64,000 bases of DNA, taken from contig OY783207.1 in assembly GCA_963678705.1 (NCBI GenBank), positions 6,448,001 through 6,512,000 of the forward strand. The letters are read 5' to 3'. This document shows, one piece after another, positions 25,920-37,700 of the stretch. Source of the stretch: Panorpa germanica (Eukaryota; Arthropoda; Insecta; Mecoptera; Panorpidae). Every line of letters starts with the position of its first letter. Position 1 is the stretch's first letter. The notes under the pieces were generated by a model. It was not told the DNA's origin and made no database searches. It saw nothing but the letters and a program-made list of their open reading frames with translations. A program made the position numbers and the translations under genes.

Positions 25920-27190
25920 TTTTAGTTTTAGAAAAAAAATGTCCATGAATTTAAAAAAAGTTGCATAAAAGCCAAACGCGCGTAGATATTTAAAAAGTAA
26001 TGAAGCAGTTCTTTATTTTAAAGCCTAACGAACATAACTGCATCAAAACATTTCAAGGAATCAAGAAAAAAAAATTTTAAAAAAAAGTCCATGAATTTTA
26101 AAAAAGTCGAATAAAAGCCAGACACGCGAAGTTATTTAAAAAGTAATGAAACAGTTCTTTATTTTAAAGCCTAACGAACATAACTGCATCAAAACATTTC
26201 AAGGAATCAAGAAAAAAAAATTAGAAAAAAAAGTCCATGAATTTTAAAAAAGTCGCATAAAAGCCAGAAACGCATAGGTATTTAAAAAGTAATGAAGCAG
26301 TTCTTTATTTTAAAGCCTAACGAACATAACTGCATCAAAATATTTTAAGGAATCAAGAAAAAAAAATTAGAAAAAAAGTCCATGAATTTTAAAAAAGTTG
26401 CATAAAAGCCAGACACGCGTAGGTATTTAAAAAGTAATGAAGCAATTCTTTATTTTAAAGCCTAACGAACATAACTGCATCAAAACATTTCAAGGAATCA
26501 AGAAAAAAAATTTTAAAAAAAAGTCCATGAATTTTAAAAAAGTCGCATAAAAGCCAGACACGCGAAGTTATTTAAAAAGTAATGAAACAGTTCTTTATTT
26601 TAAAGCCTAACGAACATAACTGCATCAATACATTTCAAGGAATCAAGAAAAAAAAATTTTAAAAAAAGTCCATGAATTTTAAAAAAGTCGCATAAAAGCC
26701 AGACACGCGAAGTTATTTAAAAAGTAATGAAGCAGTTCTTTATTTTAAAGCCTAACGAACATAACTGCATCAAAACATTTCAAGGAATCAAGAAAAAAAA
26801 ATTAGAAAAAAAAGTCCATGAATTTTAAAAAAGTCGCATAAAAGCCAGACACGCCTAGGTATTTAAAAAGTAATGAAGCAGTTCTTTATTTTAAAGCCTA
26901 ACGAACATAACTGCATCAAAACATTTCAAGGAATCAAGAAAAAAATAATTTAAAAAAAAGTCCATGAATTTTAAAAAAATCGCATAAAAGCCAGACACGC
27001 GAAGTTATTTAAAAAGTAATGAAACAGTTCTTTATTTTAAAGCCTAACGAACATAACTGCATCAAAATATTTCAAGAAATCAAAAAAAAAAATTTAGAAA
27101 GAAAATGTCCATGAATTTTAAAAAGGTCACATAAAAGCCAGACACGTTTAGTTATGTAAAATGTAATGAAGTAGTTTTTTGTATTAGAGC
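25920..27190. repeat. Right tandem array, eight ~146-bp units, opposite orientation
   Basis: Units are reverse complements of the left array: GTCCATGAATTTTAAAAAAG, CGCATAAAAGCCAGACACGC, AAAGCCTAACGAACATAACT. Copies are more alike within this array than to the left array, which suggests separate homogenisation in each arm. Confidence 0.9.
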
Positions 27191-27480
27191 ATACCGAGTG
27201 TAACTGCATGAATCGTCTATGTATTGAGACCAGATTGCAAAAGAAAAGGGTGGTAGTTCATGGATTAAATAGGTATAGCGGTTTAAGAAAAATGCATTTC
27301 AAATAAGCAAATATTCTTTGTTTGAATTTTAGTATATATATTATTTCATCTTTTATGACATTTATTATGCAGTGTTAATTAAGTTGCATACCGTCTCGGC
27401 GCAACAATTTTGATGTGCCATCTATTGAAGAAATAATGAACCTTGTTTATTTTTTCATCTACTTATTGATAGATGTCGCT

Positions 27481-28794
27481 TATAAAAACTTAAATGTTTG
27501 ATTAGTTAATGCTGCATTAATAATTATGTTCGAAAATGAATTTGTAATTGATCTAGTATTAACTTCATACGACAGGCCATGGCTTTGTTTACATTGAGGT
27601 TTTACTTAACCAGTATCCAGTATTACTTAACTTAATCCTTGCTCTACTATTATAGTGGATCGAATCCTTGCTATGTTTTAGGACCCTGAAATTTTACCGT
27701 TGAATTATGTTATTGTCTTTACACACATTTAGTTTTTGTTACAGATCCATCCAGTTTTGACACAGAATCGTTGTTATGGATTCTAATGCAAAAGTGCAGC
27801 ATCCTGGTGCCAACACATTCTTTAACACTTCAACATTGAATCTCAATTAGTTTTATTAATTATGAAAGTAGTATTTATGTAACATTTACAGACGTACAAG
27901 CCACATACATAGCAAATAGAAAGATTAACAAACAATAAATGAATATTATTTATGCTTACATTGTTTCTGCGAATATTCCAATTGTAAAACAAAATTAATT
28001 TGAATAAATTAATAGCTGAATTATTTATGTAAATTAAATTAATTGGAATGTGCAAAGAATTTTGATTTATTAAAATTAGAAAAAGGTATGGGGGATAACG
28101 TTGGTATGTGTATAACTGTAAAGTTCTCAATGGTTGAAAATTAATGAAACAGGTATGAATTATGACAATGATAGACCTAACAGCTTTTCATGGCATACTG
28201 TTGAAAACCGCGCTATTCCTAAAATAGATGTGCGCATGTTCTGTTAAATTAATGTTTACAGCAAATGTCAGTGTAACCAGCCTTGGCTTTGCTTGTGATA
28301 ATAACATGACCTTTGAACGCAGATAATTATTTGTTGATTGTATAGACGAACTACACTTGTACAATGAAGCCAATGGTTACAGGCCAAAATTCACTTTAGT
28401 ATTGTCCGTATTGTCCCGTAGTTGCAATGAACAATTTAAAGATACTATTTATTATTTTCTGTCATTGCCATTCATTCATTGATTTCTGTGAGATGCAAAA
28501 CGCACGCGCAAGATAAACGCCTGAAGGCCGACGCTGTCCTTGGACGTCGGTTTGTGCAGTCGTCTTGTTTTGTGAGAAATCATATCGCATTCTATCCATA
28601 AGTGTTATTTATATGTTCGCGTTAGTAAATCATATTTTGTAAATTATTTGTTATGGCCGTAAACAACAGTACTTGTGCAAATGTTACAAACACTTTAACC
28701 GAACGATCATTAACAACAGAAGTATTTGACAGCTGTTTAATAAATTAAAAATATAAATTTTAAAGTGAAATTGTGAATAAAAAATACAACTAAA
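27481..28794 (+). promoter_or_regulatory. Upstream region and 5' leader of cappuccino
   Basis: No frame is supported. A locally GC-richer patch at about 28498-28560, 240-300 bases before the ATG, contains GTGCAGTCG (initiator-like CAGT) and is the likeliest promoter. This placement is inferred from composition only. Confidence 0.35.
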
Positions 28795-31700
28795 ATGGGT
28801 AATATTCAAGGCGGTGACAACAAGTCATCAAAAACAGGAAAATCACCAGCTCGCGGAAAAACATTAATGAAAAACTTTGGTAATAAAAAGTCTCCAGGTA
28901 AGGAATCTCAAAAAACAATATTATCAAAAAAGTCAGAGTTATCATTTACAAATTTACTTGAAGGTGATGAGAAGCATTTAAATATTTCAAACGTAGAATC
29001 ATCTGGCGGAGACAAACAATCGCCTCGAGACGCTCGAGATGTTGGCGCGGAGCCGCCCGAATGGCTAACGGTAAAACCGAACCGTCGGTCAGTGTCCGAC
29101 ACCGCATGTTGCGCAAATGGTCACAACAATACAGAGAGTATCGTGCAAGCGTCACCTGAAGATGCGAGTCAGTTCCATAGTTTTACATCTACAGGTGGCC
29201 AGGGTGACACCACAAGTTATTTAGTTACGGACTCGTGGAATCAAGTTAAGAATTTAAGTGATAAAGGTGACGGTTCTACATTAAATCAGGGGGGTGAACT
29301 GTTGTCACCCCCTAGCGGAGACTCGAGCTCCGATTCCGTGTTCGAGGACCCTTTAACACCAATAGGGTTTGCTGCGGAAATAAACCAGTGTTATTATTCA
29401 GAAGAGAGTGTTAACAACGATGAGTCACAGTGTGAGGACAATCCCGCACGATATCTTTACAAATCAATAATAAATCGCAGCGATAAATCGAGAGGCGATT
29501 CCATCGACAGAATTAACAAACTGGGGTACTCGAAAGTTAGCCAAATTAGTGTAAACAGTTCCTTGTATGATGACAGCGATGACAATGCATCGGAAGTTCA
29601 GAATGAGACTTTGAATGGTGTTTACGACTTGAGCGAACCGGAAATCGCTACAGAAATGAACCGAAATCGTAACTTGATGGGCGTGTTGCCTATGGAACCC
29701 CTTAAACGTTTGACTAGTGACCCCGGGATTAACTACGAACAAATTAAATTTGCTGAAGATGTTGACAAAGGCGTCCGGCGAACTGAATTGCTGGAAACGC
29801 ACATGGATGCGGAAGTTCTGGCGGGGAACAACAAACGAAACAGTGCAGCTGGACCATTCACGGTTACGAGGCATCGTAAGGTCGAACTCGGACCTGCGAA
29901 ACCCGCGGAAGCTGCAAATATTCAAGGTAGGCGACTGACCTCTTAATGTTATCTCACGGTTTTTAATTATAAAACTATATGGTAAATCACTGTGAACTAG
30001 TTCATCCACAAATTCCTTCAACTAACGACAACAGTGTTGATGAACCTCAAATGGCGAAACTGTGGTTTTGTAAATGTTGTCAAATATTCTCTGCATCAGC
30101 ATTGCTTTAATTAGGTTCCATTCCTATTTTTACGTTTTATTGATTCCCAATATTAAAATTAATAGTTTCTGCAGATGTTTAGTCCATAGGTAAATACTGT
30201 ACAAAATAAATAAAACCTCGCACGCTACAAAATATTAATAATTGAACAAATATTGCAATCTGCAGTTTGTCAATAAAATTCCGAAGTGTATTTGAAAATA
30301 AATTAGCAATATAAACAAATACATTTTTGCTTTTGTCAACAGTTTATAAAATTAAACATATAATAAATAATAAAACTAAAATGTTTATTTCCTATATTTG
30401 TTATTTATTATTTGGATAATTATAAATTCAAATTATAATTCGAAATTATTTTTTATCTTGTTCCGCTCTTTTCAAAAATTTTCCAATAAAGAAAATAATA
30501 ACAAATGCTCTATTATTGCTAATATTATTATTGATAAACCTTATCTGTTATAGATATAAAATGATTTTTAATTAAAATATGTAAAATTATGACTATATTA
30601 ACAGAAGAGGTACATATTATATTTTACAACAATTATGTTGATGAAGAGCCACCAAATGAGAACTGGAACTCATTAAAACATATTTCATTTTTCATGTTTA
30701 ATTATTATTCTAACATAAACAATATTCATTGTCACTTGTTACTCTTCGCTTTATAAGAATAAATGTATCTCAACCTCATGGCTACTGAAGTGGTTGATTA
30801 CTACGTTATGTCATAAGACTGATAGAATTAAAAATAAGATAATTGCTTACAAATATATCAATTCAATTTAATTTTTCTTATGTATTGTTTTCAAACTTAT
30901 TTGATAACTGTGTAAAATTTAAGACGCTGGGTTCTCTCTCATTCTTTGTACCCCTGCGACTGACAGGGACGTCATTGTTTCAAACTAACAATGGTGAAGT
31001 ATTATTTCGATGCACCTGTTGCTTTCAATAAATTGTGGGAACGTCCTTTATTACTAAATTGGTACAACCGGCCAGCGTGCAGGCTTAATAGCGGATATGC
31101 GCTTCGTGTATTATGAAGGAAATACGAATAATTAAAAAGAATCTACTTGATTATGTAATTTGCTGTCTGTTCAACAAGTATACACGAAGACAGGGGCGGA
31201 TTTCTATATAGTATAACAAACACCTATTTCAAGAAATTTCTTTCATTGCTCTAGTTAACTCAAACTGAATTCGCAGCATTATGAACTCTTCTTTAAAGGG
31301 CACTTCTTTAAAAATTACAATATTTTTGCCCATCCTTAATTCACTACTGTAAATACAAAGTTAAATTAATCTTGATTATGTTTTATTAGATGTTATCTTT
31401 CTTCTGCTTGAAACTAAACTTCACTTAATATTTTCTTGCGAGTTTATATATGCAAATAAAATATTCACAACGCCTACAACATGCAACCATAATTACACTA
31501 TTTACATAAATCTACTTCAGTGCAGAGGCAACTGGCCGAACTAATATGTAATGTTTATTCGGTGAAGCCATTACGTTTGATGAGAGACTGCGGATGCTTA
31601 CCTTTAGCTAAGAACATTGTCATAGATACACACTCTAAAGATATAGAACCATGCAACAGTATCATTAGTTCTTTAATGTTCTTCTAGTTGAAAACTTTTA

Positions 31701-34700
31701 TCGCTAAAGACGAAGACTAGCAAGCAACAATGGGAAGCATATATAGGCTTACTATCAGTGACGTACATTAAAGGAATAGATTATCTTAGCAGGGCACCTA
31801 CAGAACCGTATTAACCTTTTTGTAGACTTGTATGCAAAAAAAAAGTTCTGACGCGAAAAAAATCGAATGTATGCAGCACTTTACAGCATTTTTAAAGATT
31901 CTTAGTAGTATTTACATACCTTTAAAATGTTTGTTTTATTTTATTTAATTGTATCCTTCCTTCTTACAAGATCCCTACGCTACTGTTAACAATAAATATA
32001 TTGTTTCAGTTTAAATGGGAAATGGATATTTATTACCAAACAAAGCACGGAAATGACGTAATGACTGACACGACACTGAGCAATTAAATTAGCTGATTCA
32101 GAATTAATATTTTTAGTAACTGAGTAAAACTCACTTTAATTCTATAATCTCTTTGTTAAAACAAAAGTAATCAAAAAAATTCCCACGTTACTTCGGTATG
32201 TGCGAAGTCCGATATCTCCGAAACCGTAACACTATGTTATTTATTTTTTTAATTTTTTTTAATGTTTTTGCCATTTGGCACTACATTCATCTGCTTTAAC
32301 TCATTAAATTACATATCATTATGCTTAATTCATTTTTGAACCTTATTATATCTAAACATTCTCACTCTTACCAAAAGAAAAAAAAATATCCTTATAAAAA
32401 TACGCAATATGAAAGCTTTTTTTTAGGTTCCCCACGTAATAAATTGTATCTAGTCATAATAGAACTTTGAATAACCAATTTTTCTAGATTTAATTTTTAA
32501 ATGTTGTTTCGGGGCAAAAAGCGGACCGCCTCGCCCTTGGTACGCCTCTGCCTTTAGACTTCCTCCAAATAATTTTGAAGATTATTACTCATTAAAATGC
32601 CTAAGATCAGCTGGTGTATCACGGTCAGTGCAAAGTTTTAAATGGATTTTTTTTTCTATCGATTTTCTGAAAAATAAAACCTGGGTGTTTACTTTCCAAG
32701 AATTCAATTGATTTTTTGATCTCACTTCAAATTCTTCTATATCCTATGTATCCTTTTGGAGGGCCTAAAGGCTGAGTCTTTTTATCCTCCTCGTTAATCC
32801 GTATATTTTACATTACGTGATATATCTGCTCTATTAAATTTACTTACGTGAATGTTACATTGTTGAAATTTAATTTTTAATAATCTAAATCGTTTTTTGT
32901 AAGCGAAGAAATGATTTTGTATTGTTTTTACAATTGTGTACTATAGATAAAATTAAATTCTTTAACAATATGATGTAAGGTGAGATAAGAACTTAATCTA
33001 ATAAGATATTTTACATTTAAATTATAATTCTTATTTATGATAAACTGAACCTACCTTTATGTCCTTTCTTGTACCTGTGAGAATACTACGAAACAAAAAT
33101 ATGCTAATATTTACATATCTTTTAATTTTCAGGACAAGGCGACGGGAGACGTCATTCATCCTTAAGTGACACACCCTATGGTGAATCTAACGTGCTTCGG
33201 AAGGTAGCTTCTCTAACGTTGGATAGAGCAACAATAGATTCTAAGATACTAAAACCAAAATTTGTACCTGAAAAATTAGATTTTCAAATTTATGAGAAAT
33301 TTGAAGGTAAGTTATTTATATTATATTATACAGTTTAAATATAGCCCCTTACTAAATATCTTAGGCAATTATAATTACAGTATTGTATTGCGTAGTATGT
33401 AAATGTAGTTTAATTATTAAAAAGATCCATTCACACGCTATATTTTATACTCTTGAGTATTTTGTTTGTACCACATTTAAAAATTTGCGGGATCCTTGTA
33501 TGGGATTTTTTTTGTTACATTGTAACACCTCGGCAGTTATCTGACCTTAAATTGCATACCTCTCGTTCGCCGAAACAGGTTTCAAACTTATGTAATGGAA
33601 AAATGAATTGGGGTTGTATTTTTTGAGAATCGTTTTGAAGGTTACAACGATTTTAGCTAGCATTTTGTGCTGACAGTTGTCTACAAATTATATTATGATA
33701 AAAAGAGTGTTATCAAATAAATGAATATATTGTGTTGTTATTTGATCTCAAACGCAGTTATGAGATTATCTTATTTATCTTTTCGGTGAGTAATTTGTAT
33801 ATACTGTTGTAAGTATATTCGAAGGCGGATGTTACACCTGACATCAATGTTGTAAAAAGAGGTCGGATTGTCGTTCTAGAAGGAGATTACTCAGCTTGCT
33901 AATACATTCCGCAGGGATGCTAGTTTCTGGAAGTAGACTCTTCAGTTGACGATCATCCACCTTCTTGAATTACTCACGTTGATAAGAATTAACTCTTTTA
34001 AGATGATTAACAGGATTCTTGTTAAGACGGTGTATTGTTGCAATTTGAGAATACTTGAGCGGCCTAAAGTATAACCTCGTTGCAACATACGACGGTTGAA
34101 CAATTAGTATCTTTTAATTACTATTAATACAAACACTTTTATTAAAATATATCATTTATTCGTTGTAATATTATATCTGCGTACTTAATTACAATAGTAT
34201 TTTATTGGATTAATAAAGATGCCAGATATAAAACAAAATGTAATTCTAGTGTTATAATTTGATTAATAGTTAAAATGTGCTCACTATTGAATACTTAGAT
34301 GTTACAATTGGAGTAATGTACGAACGAAGTACAATTAGTAAACACTTGGTTGAGACTCCGGAGAAGACTGACTTTCTGACTAGCGTGCAGATTAATATAT
34401 AATGATTTATTTCACATCACAATGTGCCAATACTGAGTTACCAGCATTAAAATAATATAAAATCTCCACAGACCAGAGTCAATGTTTACAAGCGCTAAAT
34501 ACAAATAATTATTTATTACAATATTAATACTAAAATTAAAGATAACGTAATATAATTCTTATAAAATAAATAACATTTATATTAAAAATAGGAAGGATAA
34601 GTACGACTTATGCGTACTTACAACACCCTTCAACCCTAAAAAAGGAACGCATATTAAACAAACATATGCGTTTCTTTCCAAGAAAAAGAAAAAGGAAGAT

Positions 34701-37700
34701 AGGACGATGTCGTACTATCGCAACACCCCCTTCCAAAAAAAAGGGACACGTATAAAAACAAAATATACGAGTTACAATTCTGGAAAAAAACAAAAAGAGA
34801 AGCAAAGTGTCGACAACGATTCTGATCCCATCGTATAGAGTTGACACTGCCTCACAAAACAATCATCCCTGACAAAATCCATCTAACACGTCAAGGTTTT
34901 GTTGATTGGTACAAAATCTCTTTAATCTATTCCTATTAACTACCGTATACTTTCTAGGTGAAAAAAAAGAATTGACCCTTCTATCAAAATTTAATTTAAA
35001 TTTTGGTTTATTACTAGTAAATTTATTTGTAGCTAAATCAATCGTAGAAGAATATTTTGCACCACTAAATTGGTCTAGTATGTCATGTACGAGAGGCAAA
35101 GTATAAACATCACTTGTCGTCTGTTCATTAAGTTTACGATAGTCGATTACAACGCAAAATTGTTTGTTCCCCGACACATCTGCTTTTTTAGGTACCATTA
35201 ACAGAGGTGCGTTAAACTGTGAGTCGCATTTTTCAATAATGTTGTTAGCCAACAGTTCTTGAATATGCTTCTCAACAATTTCTTTATGCGCATGAGATAA
35301 TCTATGCGGCTTAATGTTTACAGGGTTAGGTGAGTTACTCAGTGCACTCGCACAAGATAACTTATCTACCGGGAAAAAAAATATGTTATTAAAATTATTA
35401 CAGATTTCCATTAAATCTGTTAAGTATTTTGAATTAACATTTGAAAAATCTATATTATTAAATAAAAGATGTCGTAAGGATCTTTTAGGATCGTTAGGAT
35501 TTCTTTTCAAAAAATGGTAAAAATTAAATTTATTTATTGGAATAATATTTGGTTTAAAATTGTTAAGTATTACATCTTTTGCTGAGGAATTAGTTATTGA
35601 TATATAAAAAGTATTATTAACAGGATTAATTAATGCGTTGGCTAAAAAAACTTCAGGTAGCAATTCCTTGGCTACACAAACTCCTACCGTAGAACCCGAC
35701 ATAGGAATTAATTTCCTAGTACGTGCTGGAACTATGATAATACTGTTTATGTTCAATAATGGTAATTCAAATATTTTGCCATGTTGTGAGAATTGTACGC
35801 TGTTTGTTTCCAAATTAATTACTGCTTTAAATGTACGTAAAATATCTAATCCTATAATTCCATCGTGTTTAATGGGGAAATCCTTTGACACAACCTGAAA
35901 AGTATGTTTCGACCTAGAACTATCTAAAATTATAGAAGTTTTTAGTGAACCTAAAGTATAAGGCGTGCCTTCAGAGATTCCCTTTAATAACACTTTAGAT
36001 GTACTATCTATTTTGATATTATTTTTTAAAATATTTTGTTTAATTAAAGAAATTTGAGAACCAGTGTCCAATAAAAATGATACAGTCTTTGCTTTGGCTG
36101 CGACTATTCTGAATTGAACAGTGTCAGCTGTTTGCTTGTCAATAACATTTTCATTGTTACAGTTAAAATTTGTTATATCATTGGTATTTTGTATTTCTTT
36201 AATCTCAATATTTTTATTTAAACTATTAAATTTACGTAAATGGTGATTATAAAAAGAACGTGAATTTTGTTTTGTATTTTTAGTAAAAGATACTTGAGGA
36301 CCATCAGATTCAAGATGTCTCGATCTTTTACAATAAACAGAAGGTTTTGAAAATACCGTATCTCTCCTACAAATATTAATTTGCGCGACAGGATATACCG
36401 TATCCGCATTTTCCTTCTTGATAAAACAATATTTCTCTAAATGACCATTTTTTTTACAATAGTTACAAAAAAAAGTTTTAAATTTTGTTTCGACTTCGTT
36501 AGCAAATTGTTCACTTGAAACTGGTTCACTACTAGAAATAGAATGACTTGAATCTGTTTTAAATTCAACATGCCTTCTTCTTTCTAGAGTGCGCCACCGT
36601 GTTTCAAGAAAATTCGTAAAATCATTTAGGGTTGGTAATTCAGAAGTATTTCTGTTTTCCCATTCCTTTAATGTGTTAAAATCTAACTTGGTCTTTAAAA
36701 AATGTATAAAAATAAAATCTGAATGATTAGAATATATTCCCAACTCGGTTAATGCTCTAATCGATTCATTAATTTCGTCTAAAAAATTTTTGATATTAGT
36801 TTCTGATTCTAAACGTATAACATTGTAGTTTATCAAATTGTTTAAATAGGTTTCAATAAGTGCTACCTTGTTATCATAACGTTTACAAAGGATGTTCCAA
36901 ACAATTTCATAATTATCGTTTGTTAAAGGATAATTCTTTATGAGTTTGAGTGGTTCTCCTGTCAAATTTAATTTTAAATAATGCATTTTTTCAATGTTTG
37001 ATAGTTTGCTATTATTACGAATTAAATTTGTAAATAATTCCATGAAACTTTGCCAATTAGTATATTCTCCATCAAAAACGGTTAGTTGCATTGGACTTAA
37101 GTTCAGATTTTTTATTGAATCTATGCTTTTTGAGTCGTCTACAATATGTGTATCATTCTCAAATGTTTGCTTATAATTCAACAAGTAAATAAGAGTGTCG
37201 TCATAAATACTTTCAACTTCCATAGACTTACTAACGATAGCCGTAGCTTCTTCATTTTTTAGAATTGGAAGCAGTGCTTCTACGATACTACTATATTTAA
37301 CCCAAGCTTTATCTAAGTTTTTGATTTTTAATTCAACTATTGTTAAGGATGTTGATTGGACTTCTAAATTTTTTGAAAACTCATTAATTAGATTGATTGT
37401 ATTCTCAACTAATGTGAGGGAATGAACGTTCGGTGCCATTGTACTTAATTAAAGTTATATATAATATACAGACTAAAGATTATTTTGTACCAATAAACGA
37501 CTCTCCGAAAAATAGGATTCTGACAAGGAAAAATTGTTAGCGAAAACAGTAACTCACAGGAAATTTCCGATGGGGCTCAGACACCGCAGTTGTAACAGGA
37601 AGGTAGTCTCTCTGATTGAACAGACTGCTATCTAACTGCTTCAGCTCTTTACTTCTCCTTTTCAAAATTCCCTCTCGTTCAAAAAAAGATGTTGTTCTAA

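Larger units (their letters stand above)
23752..27480. mobile_element. Giant foldback element: inverted arrays of ~146-bp units between inverted ends
   Basis: The outer ~100 bases are inverted repeats: the left end starts AGCGCCATCTATTAAATAG, and the right end reads AGCGACATCTATCAATAAG on the other strand. Inside, a left array holds six units marked by TTCGTTAGGC (near 24238, 24381, 24529, 24675, 24821, 24968). A right array holds eight units of the reverse complement (near 26021, 26169, 26314, 26461, 26607, 26751, 26897, 27042), about 143-148 bases apart. The centre (about 25070-25910) has shorter nested inverted segments, including hairpins of AAAAGTAAGAAGA with TCTTCTTACTTTT. No transposase is present. 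The architecture resembles Foldback/Galileo-like elements, but no target duplication was found, so the family is undecided. Confidence 0.8.

Noticed and set aside
24110-27190. CRISPR-like regular repeats
   Set aside because: Units are ~146 bp, contiguous without unique spacers and inverted in two arrays, in a eukaryotic genome.
23752-27480. Polinton/Maverick or other large coding element
   Set aside because: No frame of useful length, no polymerase, integrase or capsid gene inside.
29464-30021. Minus-strand 185-residue frame opposite the first cappuccino exon
   Set aside because: Shadow of the plus-strand coding exon, with no homology or splice support.
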